A DNA stretch of 64,000 nt from an uncultured Eubacteriales bacterium (GTDB lineage: Bacteria; Bacillota; Clostridia; Oscillospirales; CAG-272). A program made the translations under genes and the position numbers. The notes below the pieces were generated by a model. That model worked only from the letters and a program-made list of their open reading frames with translations. It ran no database searches and was not told the DNA's origin. Each line of letters begins with the position of its first letter. Positions within the stretch are counted from its first letter, which is position 1. Positions 34,281-41,905 of the stretch are shown piece after piece. The stretch is taken from assembly GCA_934481515.1 (NCBI GenBank), contig CAKSPO010000001.1, positions 1 to 64,000 of the forward strand. The letters run 5' to 3'.

Positions 34281-35084
34281 ATGAGATTCTTTACAGAACC
34301 CATCCGGGTGGGAACGCGGGAGGTACCGCTCCGGAGCTATCTTCCGGATGCCGCGCCCAAGGCGTTTTATCAGGAAAACCGTCCGGCGGTTCTGGTCTTT
34401 CCGGGCGGGGGATATGCGATGACCTATCCCGGAGAAGCGGAGCCGATCGCCCTGCAATATCTGGCGGCGGGATTCTGCGCGTTTGTTTTGGATTACAGCG
34501 TCGCACCGGCACGGTTTCCGCAGGCGCTCCTGGAGGCGCTGACCGTAATCCGAACAGTACGGGATCACGCGAAGGATTACGGGATTGATCCGCATAGGAT
34601 TTCGGTCTGCGGTTTTTCCGCGGGCGGACATCTGGCAGGGTGCACCGGAACGCTCTGGGACCATTCCTGCCTTGACGGAATGCTGGAGGGCGAGAGAGCG
34701 CAATACCGACCGGATGCAATGGTGCTTTCCTACCCGGTGCTCACGTATGAAAGCCATAAAGACTCCTACCGGAATCTTCTCGGGAAAAACGATACCGCAG
34801 AGATGCGGGAGCTTCTTTCTCTGGATCGCCGGGTCGGAGCGGATACACCGCCTGCTTTTCTTTGGCACACCGCCGAGGACGACGGCGTTTCCGCAGAGTG
34901 CAGTCTCCTTTTTGCGGCGGCAATGCGACGAAACCGGATTCCGTTCGAGGTACATATCTACGAGAACGGAGGTCACGGAAGCTGTCTCGGCAACTACGTC
35001 AGTGGGTTCGGTCAGGCGCCGGATCGTCCGTATGCGTCTGCCTCTTGGGTGGAGGAATCCATTCGCTTCCTCCTTCGGCACTGA
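34281..35084 (+). CDS. Alpha/beta hydrolase, carbohydrate esterase-like
   Basis: A 267-residue serine hydrolase. The oxyanion-hole segment VFPGGGYAMTYPGEAEPIA resembles the family's HGGG motif. The nucleophile elbow is CGFSAGGHLAG near residue 113. The acid lies around HTAEDDGV, and the catalytic His is in YENGGHG. This arrangement is typical of acetyl-xylan esterase/BD-FAE-type enzymes of gut and soil Firmicutes that remove acetyl or other acyl groups from plant or host glycans. There is no signal peptide, so it probably acts on imported oligosaccharides. AAGGAG precedes ATG 34281. A terminator follows at 35111. Confidence 0.85.
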   Translation: MRFFTEPIRVGTREVPLRSYLPDAAPKAFYQENRPAVLVFPGGGYAMTYPGEAEPIALQYLAAGFCAFVLDYSVAPARFPQALLEALTVIRTVRDHAKDYGIDPHRISVCGFSAGGHLAGCTGTLWDHSCLDGMLEGERAQYRPDAMVLSYPVLTYESHKDSYRNLLGKNDTAEMRELLSLDRRVGADTPPAFLWHTAEDDGVSAECSLLFAAAMRRNRIPFEVHIYENGGHGSCLGNYVSGFGQAPDRPYASASWVEESIRFLLRH

Positions 35085-35110
35085 GAGAGTGGAAATCCCT
35101 TGACTTTGAA

Positions 35111-35146
35111 AAACGGAGAATCCCGAAAACGGGGTTCCCGTTTTTT
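35111..35146 (+). terminator. Terminator after the esterase gene
   Basis: AAACGGAGAATCCCG (35111-35125) pairs with CGGGGTTCCCGTTT (35130-35143) with one bulge and one wobble pair. A T run follows. Confidence 0.78.
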
Positions 35147-35245
35147 GATTTCGGGATATTTTTCAGAAAAAAGGGCAAAAAAGGAAGCGACCGGCGAAAA
35201 TCAGGAAAAAAGGACGGAATTTCTTTGTTTTTTTTCGAAAAACTA

Positions 35246-35274
35246 TAGATTTTTATAAGATAATATAGTATAAT
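35246..35274 (+). promoter_or_regulatory. Probable promoter of the hydrogenase cluster
   Basis: A very AT-rich stretch with TATAAT at 35269-35274; the -35 at the 17-base position is weak (TAGATT, 35246-35251). It is the only good candidate between the terminator at 35146 and the first gene at 35379. A poor -35 allows for activator control. Confidence 0.5.
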
Positions 35275-35378
35275 AAAATGTCCATGTATGCGAACAGCGA
35301 GCCTTTGGGGAGATTTTGCGCTTCCGGGTTTGGCAAACTGTCCGCGGTCAGAAAATATTTCAGGAGGTTTTTGGACTT

Positions 35379-35873
35379 ATGAAAAAGAAATTGACTACGG
35401 TCGATTTTCACGGGACCAAAGAGCAGGAGGAACAACTGCTTGCCGTCATCGAAAAGCATGCCGGCGAGAAGGGATCCATGATGCCGATTCTGCAGGAGGC
35501 ACAGGGGATTTACGGCTACCTTCCGATTGAGGTTCAGAAGATCATTGCCGAGAAGACCGGTGTTTCTCTCGAAGAGATCTTCGGAATTGCGTCGTTCTAT
35601 GCGCAGTTCAAGCTGAATCCGGACGGACAGTATGCAATTGCGGTATGTCTTGGAACGGCATGCTATGTCAAAGGCTCCGGCGCCATCATTGAGGAAATTT
35701 CCAAGAAACTGAATGTGGCGGTCGGAAGCACTTCTCCGGACGGAAGATATTCCGTGGAAGCCACGCGGTGCATCGGCGCCTGCGGTCTGGCACCGGTACT
35801 GACGGTAAACGGTGAGGTTTACGGAAGACTGACGGTCAAGGATGTGGATACCATCCTTGCAAAATACGTCTGA
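35379..35873 (+). CDS. NuoE/HndA-type [2Fe-2S] subunit of NADH-linked hydrogenase
   Basis: A 164-residue thioredoxin-like ferredoxin subunit related to complex I NuoE, HydC of Thermotoga and HndA. The helical N-terminal part has MMPILQEAQGIYGYLP and GVSLEEIFGIASFYAQF. The four cluster cysteines are in CLGTACYVKGS (C near residue 88, second five residues on) and RCIGACGLAPVL. It passes electrons within the electron-bifurcating hydrogenase. AGGAGG at 35362-35367 selects ATG 35379. It opens the hydrogenase gene run; its catalytic partners lie 4 kb downstream, separated by seven accessory genes. Confidence 0.93.
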   Translation: MKKKLTTVDFHGTKEQEEQLLAVIEKHAGEKGSMMPILQEAQGIYGYLPIEVQKIIAEKTGVSLEEIFGIASFYAQFKLNPDGQYAIAVCLGTACYVKGSGAIIEEISKKLNVAVGSTSPDGRYSVEATRCIGACGLAPVLTVNGEVYGRLTVKDVDTILAKYV

Positions 35874-35900
35874 TTCAGCGCCCTTTCACGGTACCGAGTG

Positions 35901-36254
35901 ATGAAGATCTGCGAAATCAGAAAATTGCTGGACGCGGAAATTGTCTGCGGAGAAGAGTTGATGGATCGGGAGGTTTCTTCCGCCTGCGGGAGCGACATGA
36001 TGAGTGACGTGCTTGCGTATGTCAAGGATCAGGCGGTGCTTCTGACGGGACTTGTCAACTCTCAGGTAGTTCGTACCGCCGAGATGATGGACATGATCTG
36101 TATTGTCTTTGTCCGCGCCAAGGGACCGACCGAGGAAATGATCCGCCTTGCGGAAGAAGGCGGAATGGTACTGCTGAAGACGAAAAAAAGAATGTATGAG
36201 GCTTGCGGAAAGCTCTATGCCGCAGGACTCGGTGCAAACGGAGCAGCGGAATGA
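35901..36254 (+). CDS. DRTGG-domain protein (first copy)
   Basis: A 117-residue protein built of a single DRTGG-like domain, named after a motif in phosphotransacetylases and HPr-kinase-like proteins. MKICEIRKLLDAEIVCGEEL begins the domain. SDMMSDVLAYVKDQAVLLTG is the core signature seen in hydrogenase-associated members, and RAKGPTEEMIRLAEEGGMVL closes it. Such stand-alone proteins are common in clostridial [FeFe]-hydrogenase clusters. They may sense a nucleotide or acyl phosphate, but this is unproven. The RBS is weak; GTG 35898 is an alternative start. The stop overlaps the next gene by four bases. Confidence 0.82.
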   Translation: MKICEIRKLLDAEIVCGEELMDREVSSACGSDMMSDVLAYVKDQAVLLTGLVNSQVVRTAEMMDMICIVFVRAKGPTEEMIRLAEEGGMVLLKTKKRMYEACGKLYAAGLGANGAAE

Positions 36255-36673
36255 ACGAAGCAATCAGACTTCATTATACCGTGGACGGAGAGGATTTTAC
36301 ATCGGCGGGTCAGGCATCCGTGCAGGTAAAGAAGACCCTGCGCCAGCTTGGGATCGCTCCGGAGACCATCCGCAAGGTTTCCATTGCCATGTATGAAGGA
36401 GAAATCAACATGGTCATTCACGCCGGCGGCGGAGATGCGACGGTGCTGATCTGTGAGGATCGGATCGAGATTCATCTGGACGATCAGGGTCCCGGAATTG
36501 CGGATATTGAACTGGCAATGCAGGAGGGATATTCCACGGCGCCGGACAGCGTCCGGTCTCTCGGATTCGGAGCCGGCATGGGACTTCCCAATATGAAACG
36601 CTATACCGATTCCATGCAGATTGATTCAAAGCCGGGACAGGGGACAAGGATCACTATGACAGTACGGCTCTGA
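36251..36673 (+). CDS. Small GHKL-type ATP-binding protein, RsbT/anti-sigma-like
   Basis: A 140-residue protein consisting of one HATPase domain. The N box is AMYEGEINMVIHAGGGDA (Glu and Asn for Mg-ATP). The G1 box is DDQGPGIADIELAMQEGYSTA, and the G2/G3 boxes are LGFGAGMGLPNMKRYTDS and PGQGTRITMTV. It has no receiver or histidine phosphorylation domain, like RsbT/SpoIIAB-type switch kinases, so it may phosphorylate a partner protein. The ATGA overlap with the DRTGG gene suggests the two products interact. Confidence 0.85.
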   Translation: MNEAIRLHYTVDGEDFTSAGQASVQVKKTLRQLGIAPETIRKVSIAMYEGEINMVIHAGGGDATVLICEDRIEIHLDDQGPGIADIELAMQEGYSTAPDSVRSLGFGAGMGLPNMKRYTDSMQIDSKPGQGTRITMTVRL

Positions 36674-36704
36674 ACCGCACTTCCGGCGGAAAGGAAACGA
36701 TACC

Positions 36705-38000
36705 ATGAATTCGTATGAGCATTCGGTTTCTCTTGATATATCCCGATGTACGGGATGCACCACCTGCCTGAAGCACTGTCCGACGGAAGCAATCCGCATC
36801 CGCCAGGGGCGCGCACAGATTGCCCCCGAGCGTTGTATTGACTGCGGTGTATGTATCCGGAACTGCCCGAATCACGCCAAAAAGGCAACCTACAGCCGCT
36901 TGGAGGGCGTTTTGAAACGGAAGTGGAAGATCGCTCTTCCGGCACCGACGCTGTACGGTCAGTTTGAGGATCTGGAGGATGTGGATTATGTCCTTCAGGG
37001 GTTGCTTGACATTGGATTTGACGATGTGTATGAGGTTTCTCAGGCAGCCGAACTGGTTTCGGCATACACAAGACTTTATCTCAAAACAGAAGGGATTACC
37101 CGACCGGTCATCAGCTCCGCGTGCCCTGTGGTGCTGCGGCTGATCTCCCTGCGGTATCCGGCACTGAAGGATCATATCATGCAGCTGTTACCGCCGATGG
37201 AGATTGCGGCAAAGCTTGCAAAGGCAAGAGCGAGAAGGGAGCACCCGGAGCTGACGGAAGAGGACATCTGCGTCTGCTTTATTTCTCCCTGTCCTGCAAA
37301 GGTCAGTTATGTCAGAAACGGCTTCGGGGATTACCGGAGCGAGGTGGACGAGGTGCTTTCCATCAGCGATATTTATTTCAGCCTGCTGAATGTGATGCGG
37401 CGCGGGAAGATGCCTGCGGCGTTGTCCCGATCCGGCGTCATCGGCATCAGCTGGGCAACCTCCGGAGGCGAATCCTCGGCTATTTTCAACGACAAATATC
37501 TGGCGGCGGACGGCATCGAGAATGTCAACCGTGTGTTGGATCAGCTGGACAACGGAAATATTTCCGCACTGGAATTCATCGAGCTGAACGCCTGCCCCGG
37601 CGGTTGCGTCGGTGGTGCCATGGCGGTGGAAAATCCGTTTGTTGCCAAAGCAAGACTGCAAACCCTGCGCCGCTACCTCCCGATTACGCAAACGGGACTG
37701 CACGGACGCGAACGGGAATACATCCCGGAAACCTTTTTTTTTGATAGCCTGCCGGTCTACCGCCCCATTCAGCGTCTGAGCGAAAACTTCGGCGAGTCTT
37801 TGCGGATGATGTCGGAGATTCAGAGACTGCGGGCGGAGCTTCCCGGAATCGATTGTGGTGCCTGCGGTGCTCCTACCTGCCGGGCATTTGCCGAGGATGT
37901 TGTTCGGGGAATCGGAAACCGGGACGGATGCATTGTGAAACGGAATTCGGGTGCGGGTAAAAAACGAAAGCGGGAGGAACCTGCCGATGACGGTCAATGA
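36705..38000 (+). CDS. [FeFe] hydrogenase-like iron-sulfur protein with altered H-cluster loops
   Basis: A 431-residue protein. Two [4Fe-4S] motifs at the N-terminus (CTGCTTCLKHCP and CIDCGVCIRNCP, residues ~14-60) precede a domain homologous to the hydrogenase H-domain. L1 reads SSACPVV near 136 instead of TSCCPxW, L2 reads SPCPAK near 194, and L3 reads ACPGGCVGG near 295. The conserved aromatic and Lys/Glu residues of true enzymes are partly missing. The C-terminus (~382) carries an extra CGACGAPTC cluster motif as in Fe-S/CODH-like and PAS-linked sensory forms. It is probably an electron-carrying or H2-sensing relative rather than the main catalyst. GGCGGAAAGGAAAC precedes the ATG. Role inferred. 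Confidence 0.82.
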   Translation: MNSYEHSVSLDISRCTGCTTCLKHCPTEAIRIRQGRAQIAPERCIDCGVCIRNCPNHAKKATYSRLEGVLKRKWKIALPAPTLYGQFEDLEDVDYVLQGLLDIGFDDVYEVSQAAELVSAYTRLYLKTEGITRPVISSACPVVLRLISLRYPALKDHIMQLLPPMEIAAKLAKARARREHPELTEEDICVCFISPCPAKVSYVRNGFGDYRSEVDEVLSISDIYFSLLNVMRRGKMPAALSRSGVIGISWATSGGESSAIFNDKYLAADGIENVNRVLDQLDNGNISALEFIELNACPGGCVGGAMAVENPFVAKARLQTLRRYLPITQTGLHGREREYIPETFFFDSLPVYRPIQRLSENFGESLRMMSEIQRLRAELPGIDCGACGAPTCRAFAEDVVRGIGNRDGCIVKRNSGAGKKRKREEPADDGQ

Positions 38001-38316
38001 GCTTGCAAGCGCTTTGTCTCTGAACCCTCTTGCCGTTCCGGACGGGGAAAGAGAGATTACCGGCGGCTACACCGGGGATCTGCTCAGCTGGGTCATGGGA
38101 CGCGCACGCGCAGGACAGGCGTGGATCACCATCATGTCCAACATCAATATCGTTGCGGTTGCCGCTCTTGCGGACGTTTCCTGTATCATTCTTGCGGAAG
38201 GGATTCTCCCACCGGAAGAGGTGCAGCGGACGGCACAGGAGAAGGGTGTCAATCTCTTCTCCGCAGACGAGACCGCATTCCGGCTTTCTGCGGCACTGTC
38301 CGGGTTGCTGAAATGA
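37987..38316 (+). CDS. DRTGG-domain protein (second copy)
   Basis: A 109-residue DRTGG-like protein. MTVNELASALSLNPLAVPDG, GGYTGDLLSWVMGRARAGQA and the closing helices carry the same plan as the copy at 35901 but with low identity. The DLLSWVMG signature is the form usually seen next to the PHP gene in hydrogenase clusters. GGGAGGAA provides the RBS inside the end of the upstream gene (14-base overlap), and the stop overlaps the PHP gene by four bases. Confidence 0.82.
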   Translation: MTVNELASALSLNPLAVPDGEREITGGYTGDLLSWVMGRARAGQAWITIMSNINIVAVAALADVSCIILAEGILPPEEVQRTAQEKGVNLFSADETAFRLSAALSGLLK

Positions 38317-39062
38317 GCCGTTTTTACTACGATTTTCACATGCATTCCTGCCTCTCCCCCTGCGGAGATGCGGAAATGACACCGGCAAACATTGCGGGAA
38401 TGGCATCACTTGCCGGCTTACAGCTTATCGCTCTGACCGATCACAATTCCGCCCGGAACTGCCCCGCATTCTTTGCGGCGGCGGAAAAATACGGCATTAT
38501 CCCTGTCGCGGGGATGGAGCTGACCACGGCGGAGGACATTCACGCGGTTTGTCTGTTTGAACGGTTGGAGGACGCGCTTTGCTTCAACGACGAGGTGGAT
38601 CGGATGCGGGTACGCATCCGGAACCGGGAAGACATTTTCGGTGAGCAGCTTCTTATGGACGAGGAGGATCACATCCTCGGCAGGGAAGCGGATCTGTTGC
38701 CGAACGCGACCCGCATTTCCTTAGAGGAGCTTCCTGCATGGATGGAGCGGTACGGCGGCATCTCTTATCCTGCCCACATTGACCGCGATTCCAACGGAAT
38801 TCTTGCTGTGCTTGGTGCTTTTCCTCCCGAACTGCCGTTTTTGTGCGCGGAGGTACGGGATCCGGGACGGACAGAAGCACTTTGTGACCGATACCCGGTT
38901 TTGCGTGACCGCAGAATCCTGACCGGCTCTGATGCGCATTTTCTGTGGGAGATCCGCGACGCGGAGGCTACCATCGAATTGAACGGACTTCCGGCAAAGG
39001 AACCACCGGCGGAAGAAATCCGAAGGGCACTGTTCCGAATGCTGAGAGGAGAAGGAAAATGA
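38313..39062 (+). CDS. PHP-domain phosphoesterase
   Basis: A 249-residue metal-dependent PHP-family protein. Metal ligands are visible in YDFHMHSCLSPCGD (HxH at residues ~8-10), LTDHNSARNC, GMELTTAED, YPAHID and a final GSDAH near residue 208. The family includes histidinol phosphatase and polymerase-associated phosphoesterases. In clostridial hydrogenase clusters this gene is recurrent but its substrate is unknown; a nucleotide or cofactor phosphate is possible. ATGA overlaps on both sides tie it to its neighbours. The long upstream extension of the frame lies within the DRTGG gene and is not used. Confidence 0.85.
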   Translation: MSRFYYDFHMHSCLSPCGDAEMTPANIAGMASLAGLQLIALTDHNSARNCPAFFAAAEKYGIIPVAGMELTTAEDIHAVCLFERLEDALCFNDEVDRMRVRIRNREDIFGEQLLMDEEDHILGREADLLPNATRISLEELPAWMERYGGISYPAHIDRDSNGILAVLGAFPPELPFLCAEVRDPGRTEALCDRYPVLRDRRILTGSDAHFLWEIRDAEATIELNGLPAKEPPAEEIRRALFRMLRGEGK

Positions 39063-39652
39063 AAGAGCTTTCATTGAACCTGTTGGACATTGCGGAAAAT
39101 TCCGTCAAGGCGGGGGCGACTTTTGTTAAGATGGAACTTACGGAAACAGAGGAGCTTCTGACCATGGTCGTTGCGGACAACGGCTGCGGAATGTCGGAGG
39201 AAATGGTGAAGCGTGTGACGGATCCCTTTTGCACCACACGAACAACGCGAAAGGTCGGACTCGGAATTCCGCTGCTGAAGCTTGCGGCGGAGCAGACCGG
39301 AGGAACGGTCATCATTACTTCCCGACCGCGCGATGCGTTTCCGGATACACACGGAACCGAGGTCACGGCAACCTTTTTCCGGCGGCACATCGATTGTACA
39401 CCGTTAGGAGATACCGTCGCCACGGTAAAGACTTTGATTCAGGGCAATCCGCAAATCGATTTTCTGTTTCTCCATCGGACAGAGCAGGGAGAGGTTTCGC
39501 TGGACACCCGGCAGATTCGGGAAATCCTCGGAGAGGAGATTCCCCTTTGCAGTTACGAAATTATGAAATGGATTGACGGCTGTCTGCGGGAGCAGTACGA
39601 AGGTCTGTCCGAAGATCATAATCATATTATCAATCATTCAACATCAAAATAA
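39059..39652 (+). CDS. GHKL ATP-binding protein, histidine-kinase-like ATPase
   Basis: A 197-residue protein. Residues 1-105 are an HATPase domain: MKELSLNLLDIAENSVKAGA carries the N box, VVADNGCGMSEEM the G1 box, and KVGLGIPLLKLAAEQTGG the G2 region. The C-terminal half (110-190) is a short domain of unknown fold. No phospho-accepting His domain or membrane helix is visible. This is the second stand-alone ATP-binding protein of the cluster. Its start overlaps the PHP stop by four bases, and it is 18 bases from the HndB-like gene. Confidence 0.85.
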   Translation: MKELSLNLLDIAENSVKAGATFVKMELTETEELLTMVVADNGCGMSEEMVKRVTDPFCTTRTTRKVGLGIPLLKLAAEQTGGTVIITSRPRDAFPDTHGTEVTATFFRRHIDCTPLGDTVATVKTLIQGNPQIDFLFLHRTEQGEVSLDTRQIREILGEEIPLCSYEIMKWIDGCLREQYEGLSEDHNHIINHSTSK

Positions 39653-39670
39653 GGAAAGGAAAGAAACATC

Positions 39671-40045
39671 ATGAAATCTTTGGCAGAGCTTGCCGCAATC
39701 AGAGAGAAGATGAAAGAAAAGGTTCTTCTTCGGGAAGGAACCAACGACATCCGTATCGTCGTCGGCATGGCAACCTGCGGAATTGCCGCAGGCGCACGTC
39801 CTGTCCTGAACGCTTTCGTTGAAGGCATTGCACAGGAGGGACTGGAGGAAAATGTTACGGTTACCCAGACCGGTTGCATCGGTATCTGTCAGTACGAGCC
39901 TGTCGTGGAGGTGTTCCAGTCCGGCAAGGAAAAGGTCACCTATGTCAAGATGACTCCAGAAAAGGCGGAAAAGGTTCTGAAAGAGCATATTAAAGGCGGC
40001 AAGGTGGTAGAAGAGTACACCTTTGCCCATGAAAAGAAAGACTGA
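39671..40045 (+). CDS. HndB-like thioredoxin-fold [2Fe-2S] ferredoxin
   Basis: A 124-residue protein of the thioredoxin-like ferredoxin type, equivalent to HndB of Desulfovibrio and to the N-terminal domain of HydB. The helical start AAIREKMKEKVLLREGTN is followed by IRIVVGMATCGIAAGARPVL and TVTQTGCIGICQYEPVVEV. Three of the four expected cluster cysteines are clear (one in MATCG, two in TGCIGIC). The fourth, usually four to five residues after the first, is not obvious, so cluster type should be treated with care. AAGGAAAGGAAAG is the RBS. It sits 15 bases before the NADH subunit gene. Confidence 0.85.
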   Translation: MKSLAELAAIREKMKEKVLLREGTNDIRIVVGMATCGIAAGARPVLNAFVEGIAQEGLEENVTVTQTGCIGICQYEPVVEVFQSGKEKVTYVKMTPEKAEKVLKEHIKGGKVVEEYTFAHEKKD

Positions 40046-40060
40046 CGGAGGTAACAACGA

Positions 40061-41884
40061 ATGATTCGTGCTCATGTATTGTGCTGCGGTGGTACGGGAT
40101 GTACTTCGTCCGGCAGCCAGAAGATTCAGGAAGCTTTTCACAGCGAGATTGAAAAGCAGGGACTTGCCGACGAAATCAAGGTCGTTCAGACCGGATGCTT
40201 CGGGCTTTGTGCACTCGGTCCCGTCGTTATCGTCTACCCGGACGGCACATTTTACAGTCATGTGACCGAAAAGGACGTGGCGGAGATTGTGGAAGAGCAC
40301 CTGCTCAAGGGACGTGTGGTGGAAAGACTGGTTTACAACGATGTTTCCGAGGAACACAAGGCAGAGAACGCCGAGGTCTCTCTCAGCGATACCACCTTCT
40401 ACAAATCCCAGCACCGTGTGGCACTGCGCAACTGCGGCGTAATCGACCCGGAAAATATCGAAGAATACATCGCAATGGATGGTTATACCGCACTTGGCAA
40501 GGTTTTGACCGAGATGACCCCGGACGAGGTGATCCAGACGATTCTGGATTCCGGTCTGCGCGGACGCGGCGGTGCCGGCTTCCCGACGGGTATGAAGTGG
40601 AAGTTTGCTTCCGGAAACCGCGGTCAGGTACAGAAGTATGTCTGTTGCAATGCGGACGAGGGCGACCCCGGTGCATTCATGGATCGCTCCATTCTGGAGG
40701 GCGACCCCCATGCACTGATTGAAGCAATGGCAATTGCAGGCTATGCCATCGGAGCCGATCAGGGTTACGTTTATGTGCGTGCGGAGTATCCGATTGCCGT
40801 CAAGCGTTTGCAGATTGCAATCGATCAGGCAAAGAAATACGGCTTGCTTGGAAATGATATTTTCGGAACCGGATTCAATTTCAATCTGGATATTCGTCTT
40901 GGCGCGGGCGCATTCGTCTGCGGCGAGGAGACCGCTCTGATGACCTCCATCGAGGGTAAGCGCGGCGAACCGCGTCCCCGTCCTCCGTTCCCCGCAGTCA
41001 AGGGTCTGTTTGAGCGCCCCACCATCCTCAACAACGTGGAAACCTATGCAAACATCCCGCAGATCATCAATAAGGGTGCCGCATGGTTCGCTTCCATGGG
41101 AACCGAGAAATCCAAGGGCACCAAGGTGTTCGCACTCGGCGGTAAGATCAAGCATACGGGTCTTGTCGAGGTTCCGATGGGAACCACTCTGCGCCACATC
41201 ATCGAAGAGATCGGCGGCGGTATTCCGAACGGAAAGAAGTTCAAAGCGGCGCAGACCGGCGGACCTTCCGGCGGATGCATTCCGGCACACCTGATTGACA
41301 CACCTATCGACTATGACAACCTGATTGCCATCGGTTCCATGATGGGTTCCGGCGGATTGATCGTCATGGACGAGGACAACTGCATGGTGGATATCGCACG
41401 CTTTTTCCTTGATTTTACTGTGGATGAATCCTGCGGAAAGTGCACCCCTTGCCGTGTAGGTACCAAGAGACTTCTGGAAATTTTGGATAAGATCATCTCC
41501 GGAAACGGCGAGATGGAGGATCTGGATCGCCTGGAGGAGCTGGCAAATTACATCAAATCCGCGTCTCTGTGCGGACTCGGACAGACCGCTCCGAACCCTG
41601 TTCTTTCCACTCTGCGGTATTTCCGCGACGAATACGTTGCACACATTGTGGACAAGAAGTGTCCTGCCGGCGTCTGTAAGAAGCTGTTGCAGTATACCAT
41701 CGATGCGGATAAGTGCATCGGTTGCGGAATCTGCGCCAAGAACTGCCCGGCGTCTGCCATCACAAGAACCGACTACATTGCCCCCGGACACAAACTGGCA
41801 TCCATGGCAGTGGACGCCAAGAAGTGCGTAAAGTGCGGCGCATGCCTGTCGAACTGCAAGTTCAAGGCAATTTCCAAACAGTAA
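40061..41884 (+). CDS. hydB: NADH- and FMN-binding subunit of bifurcating hydrogenase (HydB/HndC)
   Basis: A 607-residue NuoF-like subunit that oxidises NADH through FMN. An N-terminal thioredoxin-like [2Fe-2S] domain (1-120) has CCGGTGCTSSGS and QTGCFGLCALGPVV. The NuoF core has GLRGRGGAGFPTGMKWKF (FMN/NADH loop, ~166), CNADEGDPGAFMDR, GAGAFVCGEETALMTSIEG and the cluster motif ESCGKCTPCRVGTKR (~455). Two C-terminal [4Fe-4S] motifs, CIGCGICAKNCP and CVKCGACLSNCK, complete it. This domain order is that of Thermotoga HydB. ACGGAGG precedes the ATG. Confidence 0.95.
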   Translation: MIRAHVLCCGGTGCTSSGSQKIQEAFHSEIEKQGLADEIKVVQTGCFGLCALGPVVIVYPDGTFYSHVTEKDVAEIVEEHLLKGRVVERLVYNDVSEEHKAENAEVSLSDTTFYKSQHRVALRNCGVIDPENIEEYIAMDGYTALGKVLTEMTPDEVIQTILDSGLRGRGGAGFPTGMKWKFASGNRGQVQKYVCCNADEGDPGAFMDRSILEGDPHALIEAMAIAGYAIGADQGYVYVRAEYPIAVKRLQIAIDQAKKYGLLGNDIFGTGFNFNLDIRLGAGAFVCGEETALMTSIEGKRGEPRPRPPFPAVKGLFERPTILNNVETYANIPQIINKGAAWFASMGTEKSKGTKVFALGGKIKHTGLVEVPMGTTLRHIIEEIGGGIPNGKKFKAAQTGGPSGGCIPAHLIDTPIDYDNLIAIGSMMGSGGLIVMDEDNCMVDIARFFLDFTVDESCGKCTPCRVGTKRLLEILDKIISGNGEMEDLDRLEELANYIKSASLCGLGQTAPNPVLSTLRYFRDEYVAHIVDKKCPAGVCKKLLQYTIDADKCIGCGICAKNCPASAITRTDYIAPGHKLASMAVDAKKCVKCGACLSNCKFKAISKQ

Positions 41885-41905
41885 GAAAAGGAGAATTGTG
41901 GACAA

